64,000 nt of DNA from Liriodendron chinense (taxonomy: Eukaryota; Streptophyta; Magnoliopsida; Magnoliales; Magnoliaceae): positions 3,348,001-3,412,000 of the forward strand of contig ML058407.1 of assembly GCA_003013855.2 (NCBI GenBank), given 5' to 3'. The position numbers and the translations under genes were made by a program. This document shows positions 29,856 through 41,519 of this stretch, one piece after another; within the stretch, counting starts at the first letter, position 1; each line of letters begins with the position of its first letter. The notes beneath the pieces were generated by a model. It was not told the origin of the DNA, made no database searches, and was given only the letters and a program-made list of their open reading frames with translations.

Positions 29856-31628
29856 ATGTCCTTTGGAAATATGACCCTTGAGCTTAACATATTTGATTTA
29901 TGCAAACAACCACAGGAAGTTGATGATGATGTCCACGAATTAAACATGATCGAATCATTCGTGGAGGATACAGTCCCCTTGTCACTAATTCCCGACCTTT
30001 TGGAGGGATGTATGGCCCATTCTCATGAGACAAATGAATATACAATACAAGAGATGGATGCCATGCTAGAGATGATGCCAGTACTTGACAATAAAAGATG
30101 GAGGGCCTCAATTGAACCTTTGCCTGTAAATGAGAACAAGGCCCTCCCATCCAACATCAAGGCACCAACACTCGACCTAAAACCATTGCCAAGTGAGCTA
30201 AAATATGTTTATTTAGGTCGAGATGAGACATATCCAGTGGTGATTTCTTCCCACTTGGATGCGGAACAAGAGAGTCAGCTAATAGCCACTCTATTAGAGC
30301 ACAAGAGTGCCATTGGATGGTCAATTGCGGATCTCAAAGGCATAGACCCACTGATTTGTACTCACCGCATACACCTTGAGGAAAATGCAAAGACATCCCG
30401 GCAACCACAAAGACGACTAAATCCAAACATGAAGGATGTGGTTAAGGCCGAAGTGGTGAAACTATTGGATGTAGGTATCATTTACCCAATATCCGATAGC
30501 CAATGGGTGAGCCCAACTCAAGTGGTGCCTAAGAAATCTGGAATCACCATCGTAGCCAATGCCAATAACGAACTCGTACCAACTAGAGTCACTACCGGTT
30601 GGAGAATGTGCATTGACTACAGGAAGCTAAATACTGTCACTAGGAAAGACCACTTCCCCCTACCGTTTGTTGATCAGATTTTAGAACGGTTGGCGGGTCA
30701 TTCCCACTTTTGCTTCCTTGATGGCTATTCAGGGTACAACCAAATAGAAATTGCCCGTGAAGACCAAGAAAAGACTACATTCACATGTCCATTCGGCACT
30801 TTCGCCTATCGACGGATGCCGTTTGGACTATGTAATGCCCCTGCCACCATTCAATGTTGTATGATGAGCATCTTTTCTGACATGGTGGGGACCATTCTCG
30901 AAGTCTTCATGGATGATTTTTCCGTATTCGGTTGTAGCTTTGATGAGTGCCTTGAGCACTTGAAATCTGTGCTGAAAAGATGTGAAGAGAAGAACCTTGT
31001 GCTCAATTGGGAGAAGTGTCACTTCATGGTTCGAAAGGGAATTGTACTTGGTCATATCGTTTCACAAAATGGAATTGAGGTGGACAAAGCGAAAATTGAT
31101 CTTATCTCTAACCTTCCACCACCCAAAAGCATACGAGATATCCGGTCCTTTTTAGGACACGCAGAATTTTACAGAAGGTTCATAAAGGACTTCAGTTCAC
31201 TATCTCGCCCTTTATGTAACCTACTTCAAAAGGAAAATTCATTCGAGTGGAATGAAGAATGTCAAAAGGCCTTTACCACCCTTAAAGGCATGTTGACATG
31301 CTCTCCAATAATGCAACCACCTGATTGGAGCCTTCCTTTTGAGATTATGTGCAATGCTAGCGACTATGCTATTGGGGCCGTGTTAGGCCAAAGAAAAGAT
31401 AAAAAGCCATGTGTCATCTACTATGCAAGTAGAACCCTAAACTCAGCCCAAGCAAACTACACCACTACTGAAAAGGAACTTTTAGCCGTAGTTTTTGCCT
31501 TGGACAAGTTTAAGTCCTACTTGATTGGATCCAAGATCATTATATTCACAGACCACGCCGCGCTTAAGTATCTTCTTTCTAAGAAGGATGCTAAACCACG
31601 GTTATTAAGATGGATCCTTCTACTCTAG
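29856..31628 (+). CDS. Reverse transcriptase and RNase H of element C
   Basis: A 590-codon open stretch in the same frame as gag. RT covers about residues 200-430, with D289 in 'FLDGYSGYNQIEIA' and an intact FMDD box at residues 351-354. 'NAPATIQCCM' has Cys where an Arg is usual. RNase H begins near residue 490 (CNASDYAIGAVLGQ) and has 'TTTEKELLAVVFALDKFKSY' and 'IIIFTDHAALKYLL'. The stretch ends at TAG 31626-31628, in a position normally Gln (CAG). The first Met is internal to the polyprotein, not a real start. Confidence 0.92.
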   Translation: MSFGNMTLELNIFDLCKQPQEVDDDVHELNMIESFVEDTVPLSLIPDLLEGCMAHSHETNEYTIQEMDAMLEMMPVLDNKRWRASIEPLPVNENKALPSNIKAPTLDLKPLPSELKYVYLGRDETYPVVISSHLDAEQESQLIATLLEHKSAIGWSIADLKGIDPLICTHRIHLEENAKTSRQPQRRLNPNMKDVVKAEVVKLLDVGIIYPISDSQWVSPTQVVPKKSGITIVANANNELVPTRVTTGWRMCIDYRKLNTVTRKDHFPLPFVDQILERLAGHSHFCFLDGYSGYNQIEIAREDQEKTTFTCPFGTFAYRRMPFGLCNAPATIQCCMMSIFSDMVGTILEVFMDDFSVFGCSFDECLEHLKSVLKRCEEKNLVLNWEKCHFMVRKGIVLGHIVSQNGIEVDKAKIDLISNLPPPKSIRDIRSFLGHAEFYRRFIKDFSSLSRPLCNLLQKENSFEWNEECQKAFTTLKGMLTCSPIMQPPDWSLPFEIMCNASDYAIGAVLGQRKDKKPCVIYYASRTLNSAQANYTTTEKELLAVVFALDKFKSYLIGSKIIIFTDHAALKYLLSKKDAKPRLLRWILLL

Positions 31629-33074
31629 GAATTCGACATAGAAATACGTGATAAGAAAGGAGTAGAGAATGTAATAGCTGACCACCTCTCTCGACTTGTC
31701 CTCACTGATTCCCCTGAAACGACTACAATCAATGACATGTTCCCTGATGAACAACTTTTTGCTGTCTCCCAATTGCCATGGTATGCGGACATTGCTAACT
31801 ATCTTGCTACAGGTACAATTCCTACATATTGGAAAAAGCAAGATAAGGATAGATTCTTATCGGAGGTGCGGAAATTCCTATGGGATGACCCATACTTATT
31901 CAAGTATTGTCTCGATCAAATCATAAGGAGATGTGTCCCAGATGATGAGCAATAAAGTATCATCTCCTTCTGTCATTCTCAAGCATGTGGTGGCCACTTT
32001 TCAGCTAAAAAGACCACAGCGAAAATTCTGCAATGTGGGTTTTATTGGCCCACTATGTTCAAAGACACACATGAATTTTGCAAAGCATGTGAACCTTGTC
32101 AGAAATTAGGGGGAATCTCCCGTAGAAATATGATGCCACTCAATCCCATCTTAATAATCGAAATTTTTTATTGTTGGGGCATCGATTTCATGAGCCCATT
32201 CCCATCTTCTTTTGGAAACCTATACATCTTGCTTGCCGTCGACTATGTTTCCAAATGGGTCGAGGCTATCCCTTGCCGGAATAATGACCATAAAACGGTC
32301 ATTCGATTTTTAAAAGAAAATATTCTTTCCCGGTTTGGAACGCCTCGAGTCATCATAAGTGATGGAGGGTTTCACTTTTGCAATCGCCCTTTTGAAACCT
32401 TAATGAAGAAATATGGCGTAACACACAAAGTGAGTACTCCCTATCACCCACAAACTAGTGGACAAGCTGAGATATCCAATAGGGAGATTAAACACATTTT
32501 AGAGAAAACGGTAAACCCCGATCGCAAGGATTGGCCGCTTCGGCTTACCGATGCGCTTTGGGCTTACCGTACAGCTTTCAAAACCCCTATTGGAATGTCT
32601 CCCTATAGACTTGTCTATGGGAAGGCTTGTCACTTGCCTGTGGAGTTAGAACATAGGGCATATTGGGCTATTAAGAAGATGAATTTCAATTCTGACAAGG
32701 CAAGCTCGTTACGCAAACTACAATTAAATGAACTTGCAGAAATCCGGAATGAAGCTTATGAGAATGCGAGAATTTACAAGGACAAGACGAAGATATTCCA
32801 TGATAAGAATATTCTTCGCAAGACATTCACGATCAATAAAAAAGTCCTCATGTATAATTCTCGCCTACATCTATTTCTGGGAAAATTGAGATCTCGATGG
32901 ACCGGTCCCTACATTGTGCAAACTGTTTATCCATATGGGACTGTCAAGCTGTTGAATCCAAGGAACGGCAACATTTTTAAAGCAAATGGGCAGCGATTAA
33001 AGCCGTTCTTTGAGAATTTCCCTTCAGAAGGTATGTCCATACCTCTGAATGATCCTGTGTATCAGGATGATTGA
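31629..33074 (+). pseudogene. RNase H end and integrase of element C, one internal stop
   Basis: In phase with RT, it holds the RNase H tail (GVENVIADHLSRL), a linker, then integrase. A TAA at 31953-31955 ('DDEQ*SIISFCHS', normally Gln) lies just before the HHCC zinc site. From 32055 the frame is open to 33074, with the catalytic Asp in 'WGIDFMSPFP', the second Asp in 'IISDGGFHF' and Glu in 'SGQAEISN'. Total damage in gag-pol is five nonsense codons and no frameshift over 5.3 kb. It is similar throughout to the integrase at 1-1317. Confidence 0.9.
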
Positions 33075-34210
33075 TCTCCTAGTCTGATGGAGGTATAGAG
33101 TAGTTAGGATTAGGATTTTGCTGCTTTTATTTTCTTTTTCATAGGTTTGTTAGAAGGAGGAAGATTTCCACTTTTCACTCTCTCAGGTACTATCATTCAT
33201 CACTCCCTTTTATTTTCAAATTGCTCTCATGTTATGCTCATTGCACATCTTTTACATTGAGGACAATGCAAGATTTGGTTGGGGGGTGTAGGATCACTGG
33301 ATGAATCCAGCGTTTTGCAACATTTCAAGCAATCATGTGGAAATTTTTTTTCGATTTTTCAAAAATTCGAAACTCTTTTGGAAAACACCAGTTCTATGCA
33401 TTCAAGTTGATATAAGCATACGAGGAGGAGATATGAAGTGTATGGGGCTGGATGTCTGGAATCTCTCATAGCATAATGGTTTTATATGTGAACTCCCCTA
33501 TTTTTGTGATTGATAGAAAACCTGAACACTTTTACACCTAGTTCACATTACACGATTTTCATGAGTTGAAGGGATTATGTGATTTATGGATTAGCTAGAC
33601 TTTGAATTAAGGTGTTGAGAGATCAGGCCGGGGTACTTTGTCCATCCTTGTCCATGGGAAAATAATGAAAGATATGGATTTTTAAAAATCCTATCTAATT
33701 TAAAAAGAAAAAGGAAAAGGAAGGATGAAATTGGGAATGATGGAAAAATGGTGGAAAATTCCGATTAGGGCTACCTACTACCAACCGGGGGATGGTCTAC
33801 CCGTAACCAAAGCCGGAAATGGGACGTAGTGTGAAAGTCGTCGGAAGGACGGTAAGGCAAATTCCTGTCATTGGCTTGATGTGGCTCCATGTACCTTAAG
33901 TTCTATAGTCTAGTTGATCTATGAAGAAGATAATCCTAAAAACTCGTGGGATGAATTTTCACTACCCACACTAGGTTGAATTTGTTCAAGTCCTTCTATT
34001 TATCAACCAATCAGCGGGAATTTCATATGAATGCTTATTATGTTTTGAGGATTTACGGTTCCAACCTTTGACGCCTAATCTTTCTGAATCTTACACTTAT
34101 GAACCTTGGAATGAATAGAGGGATGGTTTCTGAAAGAGAGTTGAGTTTTGAAGAATGGGATTAGTTTCACGCATGTTTTGCTCGGGACTAGCAAAATGCT
34201 GGTTGGGGGG
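33075..34210 (+). other. Non-coding tail of element C with two polypurine-like tracts
   Basis: No env-like frame is present. GGTTGGGGGGTGT occurs at 33277-33289, after GAGGACAATGC. It recurs at 34201-34213, where its purine part GGTTGGGGGG (34201-34210) is the polypurine tract next to the 3' LTR. The internal copy looks like a relic or alternative priming site. Confidence 0.8.
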
Positions 34211-35806
34211 TGTGTTGAGCTCCTAATTGTGCATATTCTAACCCCAATTCATCACTCATTGTGCGAGGTTTGCATGGTTTATAGATGAATCTAATGCATG
34301 TTTTGTGACTACAGGATTGAGAGTGAACTCCACCCATTTGAAGATGAAAAGAGCATGTTTAGGACCTTGGATGAAGACTCAAAGGAGGGCCGAAGCAAAG
34401 AAGGAAGTAAAGAAGGAAGAAAACAGAAGAAGGAAAGAAAGAAAACAGGAAGAAAAGAGGCTGACCGGTCGTGACCGATCGGCCAAGGAAGCCTGACCGG
34501 TCTAGACCGGTCAGCCATATATGCTGGAACTTCAATGAACAAGGCTGACCGGTCATGACCGGTCGGCCATGGCTGCTGGAACAGGGAGGAAGACGTCCGA
34601 CCGGTTATGACCGGTCGGACATGATTGCTGGACTGATGTTGAACAAAGCCGACCGGTCACGACCGGTCGGACATGCTTGCTGGAGTGGCTGTCCAATGAG
34701 GCCGACCGGTCATGACCGGTCGGCTATGCGTAAGAAGTTAGAAACTTCCAATTTCAGCCCGATTTTCTCTGCGCTGCGTAACTCTTACGCAATTTCTCGA
34801 TTCTTCCGAAGTTGTGGAGCCTCCAGACTATAAAAGGACACCTGGGGATCGTTCCTATGGTATCCTAGAAGGGTTCAAGCGAGGTTGGAGGCTGTGGAAG
34901 TGGAGATTGGAGTTTCACAACTCCTTTTGGTTTGCTTTGCTGTTTTCATGCTTTTTGTAGTTGTTTCATGTTTCCTTGGATCATGAGCAGCTAAACCTCT
35001 TAGCTAGGGCTAAGAGGTGAAGCTTGTAGTGGATCCAAGATGTTTTAATTCGTAGTTAAGTGGTTTTAAGTGTGGAATTCATGATTATGAACTAAGGTTT
35101 GAAGTTTATACAAGCTTTTGAGTAGTTTTTCTTAGTCTTATGATGACTCATAGATATTTGGGAGAATTACTTAATTGCTTAATTGGTTTGTGACGGTCTA
35201 GACCTGTATGATCCGAGGAATCGGAGTGCGCTCTAGTACTATGTTCTTCATAAAGGAACTTCCTACCAAAGTTCTACTTTTCTGATTTTTCTGTAATGTG
35301 TATGGACTGTGCATGTGATTTGAATCCAGTTCAAATCCTAATCTAACCTTGTCTTGTGACAGGACTTGAGGATGGTTATGATTGTGAACTAGACCTTTTG
35401 GAAAGGGGAATGACCTATGCAATTGAGCATGCTCAGATCAGCCTGCATTGAGTGAATCTTATGCATAGAACTTACATATTACAGACTGTTTGGTTTAACA
35501 GCTCCATCATCCGACTAGATAGACTTGAATGTCGATTCTAGTTGAGAGAATAAGAAACCACAGCGGATTGAACATCAAGGATTGCTACAAGTGGATCCTT
35601 GAAACCCTAGTGCCTTCTTATAATTAGTTACTTCGATTTAATTCAACTTCTGTTACTCATATCAATTTAATACAAAAATCTGATTAGTAGATTTCAATAG
35701 ACACTTGTGGATGAGTTTGTGAAATCCTATATAAGTCCCTGAGGATCGACCTCGGTCTTACCGAGATTATTACTACATTGCAACCCTACACTTGGGGAAG
35801 CGAACA
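34211..35806 (+). repeat. 3' LTR of element C (1596 bp, complete)
   Basis: It starts TGTGTTGAGCTCC and ends AAGCGAACA. It carries a purine-rich GAAAGAAGGAAG stretch (34381-34458), six palindromes (34461-34723), a TATA box (34829-34835) and about 970 bp of R-U5. F sequence starts directly at 35807. Confidence 0.93.
34461..34723. repeat. Six palindromes with core GACCGGTCATGACCGGTC in the C 3' LTR
   Basis: Copies at 34461-34482, 34493-34514 (centre CTAG), 34545-34566, 34597-34618, 34649-34670 and 34702-34723. Starts are 32, 52, 52, 52 and 53 bp apart. Outer bases vary between CC/GG and CT/GG. The spacer CTGTCCAATGAGG is shared with the array in element E. Confidence 0.95.
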
Positions 35807-36657
35807 GTGGGGCCCATACATGGATGATCCAGTCCATCCATCTCATTGCCCATCACAAGGTGGGCCCAAAAGAAAAAGGAAAATGGAAGGAAATTAAGAA
35901 AATGGAGAGGTTTATGTCCCTTGCACTCACCTCGATGGATGGTTGGACGGTTGGATAGGATCGGGTTAACGATCGGACGATCCGGACGGTGTGGATGATG
36001 CTTGGGGCCCTCCAAGCTTGGATCTCCTCCTACAATTCCCCTAACCTCTCTCTTGATCACTCAAATCTCTATCTTCTCTCAAATCTTTCTCTTTCTCTCT
36101 CCTCTCAAATCTCTTTCTCTCTTTCTCTCTTTCTCTCTCCTCTCTCTCTCAAATCTCTAGAATTTGCAAGGAGCTCTCCTCTCTCCCTACGTATGCACTT
36201 GTATGGGGGGGAGAGAGAGAGAGGGAATGATGGGGGGTGATGATGGTGCATGGGAATGGGTATGGGAGGTATGGGTGAGGGTTACTTTGGGAGGAGAGAG
36301 AGGGATGGGGGGTATGGGGTGTGTAGAGTAGGGGTATGGGGTGAGTAGAGTAGGGGTATGGGTTTGATTGATTTGACATATTCTTGGGATTTGTGCAAGT
36401 GGGGCCAACGCCACACGCGCGTTACGCGGCCCATCTTGGATTACGCAATCGATCATAACTTTCACACCGGGTATCGCAATGGGGCGTGCCGCGCGGCGTT
36501 GGAATCGCAGCACCTGCGCAGTCGCCGGGGTATAGGTCTCGGGTCGATACGGTACTAAAATAGGGTCGCGATCAAGGCTCGCTAATCTGGTCCATCCGGG
36601 ACGTACCGGCACCGAAAATTAAGCGTTCGGAGGGCAAATAAGGGTACGGGTCTTACA

Positions 36658-37711
36658 GCTTTGTCCTGAAAGGCAAGATTCAACGGATGATTAACAATGA
36701 CACCATCAACATAAAGGCGGAAGAGGCGAGCCGGAACACTGCGATAGTGGTGTCTGCCCTCCTTGTGCCAGTTTAAATTCCAACGGCGAATCCATTCCCA
36801 GAACCAGAAGAGCCATGGACATTTGTGAGCAGCAAGAAGAGGCTAAAGAACAAAAGAAGACTCCTGGAGAAAGAGAGGAAGATGAAGAACAGAATGAGAA
36901 GAAATGTTGGACAAGAACAGCCACGCGCACAACCCATTCAGTGCGCCATATCTCAGTGGTCGCTCAACCAGGGGCCAGCGACAAGGACCAAGTCCTAGAG
37001 AGAGTAGAAGTCAATGTAGTGGCTCTGCGATCAGGAAAGCAGGTCATACAGAGAGAATTCCCGAGGCGACCAGACCCTAGAAGAACGCATGTAGTCATAG
37101 GTGAGCCATCAGGGACACCTCGAGAAAAAAAAACTGGCAGAAGCAGTCAATGAGCCAGCAGCTGACCAGCGAGATCACGCTCGAGATAAGGCACCGGTGA
37201 TTTATGATGTGGTGTCTCATCTGAAGAAGGTTTCGGCCCGACTCAGCATTTATTATGCCCTGTGCCTTTCAAAGAAATATCGAGAAATGTTGCTCAATGC
37301 ATTGCTCGATCAAGAAGCTCGTCAGGTCATGATGGCAGAGATTAAGTAAAAAATGGAAGAAATGAAGATAACAGGAACTGAGGATCGACCCGCAGAACAG
37401 GTCATGCAGATTGATCGATCGTCCATGATCACATTCTCTGAAGAAGACAGAACGATTAGCTTGACAGACCACAACCGCCCGTTGATGGTGACAGGCCTCA
37501 TCCGAGACATAGAGGTCCGAAGATGCATGCTAGACGACGGATCCGCTGTGAATATTATGTCTCTGAAGACATTATAGCAGTTGGGTTTCAGACAGACAGC
37601 ACTTCGCCCAAGCGCCATGGTTATCCAAGGGTTCAATCAGGACGGCCAGCGCGTCCTAGGGTCCATTACTTTCATGCTGGAGATAGAAGAATTGAGCACC
37701 AAAGTCACCTG
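36658..37711 (+). pseudogene. gag C-terminal end and protease of element B, degraded
   Basis: The B reading resumes after the GCTTT duplication with 'VLKGKIQRMINNDT', then has stops and frame changes. Recognisable parts are 'VSHLKKVSARLSIYYALCLS', typical of the stretch before protease in Tat/Ogre-type elements, and the protease loop 'RRCMLDDGSAVNIMSL' (37525-37572), with D-D-G-S. 'LGFRQTALRPSAMVIQGFN' and 'LGSITFMLEIEELSTKVTC' follow. It stops at 37711, where G is inserted. The rest of B pol must lie beyond the array. Confidence 0.83.
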
Positions 37712-38228
37712 TGTCACGCCCCAAATTCGGTTCTCGACGTCCATTCGCTGTAACCCGAATTCAGAGGTGGCAGCCTCCGTAGTACCCCGATCTCGGATCC
37801 TAACCCTACACGTCAGGTTCCGATCCTGGGATACCACAAGGAGGATTTTAGGGTTTGAAATTTTTTTTTGAAAACATGAGCATCACAATATGAGTACCAT
37901 CAAAGACAAACACAATATTTCCACTAAATCATTTCGTTTATATACAGTACTGAAAAGTAAATATACAATGCGTAAATATAAAAACTGTGCACACTTCGGC
38001 ACCTCCTGCTACTGCACTACAAACTCCAACTCAACGTTGCTGATATACTCTGGTAGAACCTGCAGCGTAACAAACGCGCATAAGCTTCGAACGAAGCTTC
38101 GTGAGTGCATGTGTGCGTGCACAATGCGTATGACAAACACGATAAATATCAGAGTAAGCAGTAAAGCATGATGAGAAGACTAAACCAAAACTTAGCCCAA
38201 TTAGGCTACACGATCATGTGATATGAAT

Positions 38229-38328
38229 AACTAGCCTACCACGGCTATGCAAGCATGCAATACAGATAACTAGCCTACCATGGCTATGCAAGCGTGCAAT
38301 ACAGGTAACCAGCCTACCCAGGGCTATA
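38229..38328. repeat. Tandem repeat of 39 bp, 2.5 copies, in the G LTR
   Basis: ACTAGCCTACCA.GGCTATGC begins at about 38230, 38269 and 38308 (the last diverged). Equivalent copies lie in LTR2-4. It is near the U5 end in the minus orientation. Confidence 0.85.
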
Positions 38329-40227
38329 TACTCTCACTATACAATGGCCTACAGGGCCTAATGTCACATACAATGATCCAATGCATGTATGCAAATCACC
38401 ACATCTCAGTACAGTGGTCCAGATGCGAACAGTCATAACGCGATCACGTAAGCAATGCAGGACTCGGAACTGGTAGCTCGCCAGTGTGGTAGCTCGCCCA
38501 GGCTTACAGCCTCGCCCACATCACACCCGCCCACATCAGGTCCGTCCCACACCATACAGAACATCAGTCACATCACTGATACCAATACCATCTCTGAAAC
38601 GGAACATCACCGGGGTCTCACAGACCTCACTACTCACCAGTAGAATGCCAAAGCCTATCTGGTGCAATAGCGGACCTACTTACAGCTGGTCAAACTCAAC
38701 CCCCTTTGCCAACACTCTTCCGGCAGGTTAGGTCAGACCTCCTTCCAAACTGACCACGTGCAGTGGAAAACACCGCCGTTTGGTATTCGGCATACTGGTG
38801 TATGATTAAACCACCCGGTCCTTGAATGGAGCACCCACCTTGGTACCAACGGGATCAGGGACTTTCACCCAGGGACATCTTTGGCATCCAGTTTAAAGAT
38901 CACACATTTCCGGTGTTCTGCAAACCACGATGGAGCTGTGGTTGCAACGTAGTAACCATGCTATATGCGGCACAAGCAGACGGTGCGAAATGCAACCATG
39001 CATACAAACGTGGGACGACATGCCCGTGCAAGTCTCCAAAGAGCACCATAAAACTATAAGGTCTCAAACACAATGTCACCGTCAGCTGGTAATGAACTGC
39101 ACGACAATCACGACCGATATGGCCGGTTGATACAAGACAATCAGATGAGCCAAGCATTCATGATGCATGAGTCAAGTATACAGTATGAGTGCCAACAAGT
39201 AGCCCATCTACCACGATGGCAATAAATCAATCTAGTCCAACCTATTTGAGATATGATTAAGATGAGGGGACACATATGAATGATCGAGTCATAGTGCGGG
39301 ATGTCGCTAGCCAGGGAATCTCGCACCAAGGGCTACAAGGTATGCTAAGCTATTCCTACCATACAGTGTAAGTCAGGATGATAGATTCCTGTCCTCGAAT
39401 AGTCCCATACCTATTGGAGAGGTTTGCGATAGAGAGCACATGAATTACGTTTGCGCAACTACATCTCGAATGCTTTATGAATGCGTTTATGCCCTAGTGG
39501 TCCCCAACTAACAATGGTGATTCGGGATGCATACTCATTACACATACCTGGTGATCGTCGAAGCATATAGTATAAAGATCATATATGAGTATTCCAAATA
39601 ACACTACGTGTGGCAACAGACATACTAAAAATAGCATAAAAGATAATTCACTTATAATACAAAGAAACATAAAGAGATAAGACTCTAAATGGATGGTATA
39701 CAACAACACAGACGTTCCAACAACTGAACGGTGTGGATTAACCTTCAATATTCAGATAACCCAAATGGAAAGGAAATGATTGAACACACTACCGACACAT
39801 CAAAGGTAGAACCTACTTGAGCGGCAAGAGTGGAATACTCAAAATCATGCCGAGACCCATAATCCTGTAGTACAGTTGGGATAAACACGATGAATGGTCC
39901 GTAGAAGGAATATTATAGAACGGATTGAAAGATAGACAGGTTATGACAGAGAATCATAAATGGTAGGGAAATCTGAGACAGATGATCAATACGATGAGGT
40001 CCAAAAGAGACGACAGGTCTAACCTCATACTACAAGATAGGCTCCATATAATGGATGGCCTAGATGACGTACGAACGTCGAGGATGAGCCCCATACTCGT
40101 CCTATAGGTAAATGGACGGTGTGGATGAGATATACACAATATGGTAGTCTTTAATAGTTGGGTAGAAGGGTAGAAGGGGTGAGTCATATGAGTATACAAG
40201 CTGAGTTACCAAGATCAATCAACATGC

Positions 40228-40331
40228 TGAGTCAACAAGGTGAGTCAACAAGGCGGGTCAACAAGGCGAGTCAACAAGGCGGGTCAACAAGGCGGGTCAA
40301 CATGGTGAGTTAACAAGGTGAATTGACAAGA
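40228..40331 (-). repeat. 13-bp minisatellite of W-box-like sites in the G LTR
   Basis: Eight consecutive 13-bp units of the form (T/C)G(A/G)GTCAACAAGG; the last two are degenerate. On the minus strand, the sense strand of the element, the six intact units each contain GTTGAC followed by T or C, that is TTGACT or TTGACC, the core bound by WRKY factors. Copies in LTR2, 3 and 4 start at about 47288, 54348 and 61407. Confidence 0.88.
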
Positions 40332-41519
40332 CGGTTCCACAGGGTGAGTTTAAGAAGGTAGCCCTGTGACTTGGATCAAGCAAACTCTAAGGATGACCTT
40401 TCAATAAGGGTTTACACAACTAATCATCAAGGTGGGTCCACGGGATGGACAACGCGGTCATTCGAACACGTACACAGAGGTGGTCCTAAGGGCCATCCTG
40501 TACATAACATGCTAGGGTTCATTCATTTGGATGGTTTGGCTTAAGCACAAAATTAAGGCGGTCCTAATGGATGGCCAACATACATATCGCATCATGGAGG
40601 CCAATGGCTGACGTGGATAGAACACATGCATAACAAGGTGGACCCGGGGTTGGGTATAACCACACAAAGGAGTGGAGAAGCCACATACATCAAAGGGCCC
40701 CAACAGTTTGGGATCAACCCGATATTTGTGCTTTCCCCACGAATCAAGTGAGATGGCAAACAAACACCATGGTGGGGCCCGCACACCACACGTGTGGAAC
40801 CCCACCCATGGCTGGGTGACTTATGAACAAGAAGGATGGCAAATTAAACATAACAGATGGGTCCTGTAAAGTTTCCAATGGTAAGCATTCAATCACCCTT
40901 ATTTTCTACGTGTGGCCCACCTAAAGCTGGGCCCACACCCCTGCCAAGAAGAATGGCACGATATACTCAACTTTCATCAAGGTGGGACCCAAAGTTGGGC
41001 CCCATCACCTTTGGTTAGATGGAAAAATAAACATTACAATGGCCCCAAGGAAGGTTTCAAAGGTGGGCATCAATGGCCACGGTTTCCTACAATGTGGTCC
41101 ACTTGAGGTTTGTATTTACCTCATATGAGGGCCCATGGCCTTAAAATAATATAGAAAAACAGATGGGCGGCATACATAAAACAGATACATCGTGGTGGGA
41201 CCCATAGAGCGTAGCACCCAAATGGGCCCCAAGCATTTGAATCAAACTAATATTTTTATTTCCTCCTTCACCCATATCCATGTGATCTTATGAACAAGTT
41301 AAATGACAAATAAACATCATTGTAGAGCCTGGGAAGGTTTCAACGGTGGAGATCATAATTCCCACTGTTTCCTGTGGCATGGCCCACTTGACATTTGGAT
41401 GTGCTTAAATTTTGGGCTCAGCTACTAAAATGAGCTGGAAAAACAAGCGGGCGGAATAGATAAGGCACATACATTATAGGTGGGCCCAACGAGTGGGGCC
41501 CATTGCCATGCCCAGAGAG

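Larger units (their letters stand above)
25826..35806 (+). mobile_element. Element C: Athila-like Ty3/gypsy retrotransposon with truncated 5' LTR
   Basis: The element has a 5' LTR (1232 bp left), a tRNA-Asp primer site, a long gag-pol in one frame, a non-coding tail, a polypurine tract and a full 1596-bp 3' LTR ending in CA. It lies within solo LTR F, with F-like sequence directly on both sides. The last five bases to its right, GTGGG (35807-35811), would be the target duplication, but the left partner is lost with the start of the 5' LTR. By eye the shared LTR parts differ by about 18 substitutions and no indels. Confidence 0.92.
23877..36657 (-). mobile_element. Element F: diverged solo LTR of the G family, split by element C
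   Basis: The left part is 23877-25825 and the right part 35807-36657, 2800 bp in all against 6137 bp for the G LTRs. Both ends match G: TGTCACGCCCCAAA at the left and GGGTACGGGTCTTACA at the right. Internal landmarks are also shared, such as ACATCACCGGGGTCT, AGGGACTTTCACCCA and ATCTCATTGCCCATCACAAG. Sequence equivalent to the G hairpin modules (about 41520-43020) and to about 39000-41100 is missing or unrecognisable. No internal region is present, so it is a solo LTR. It is clearly older than the G copies. Confidence 0.87.
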
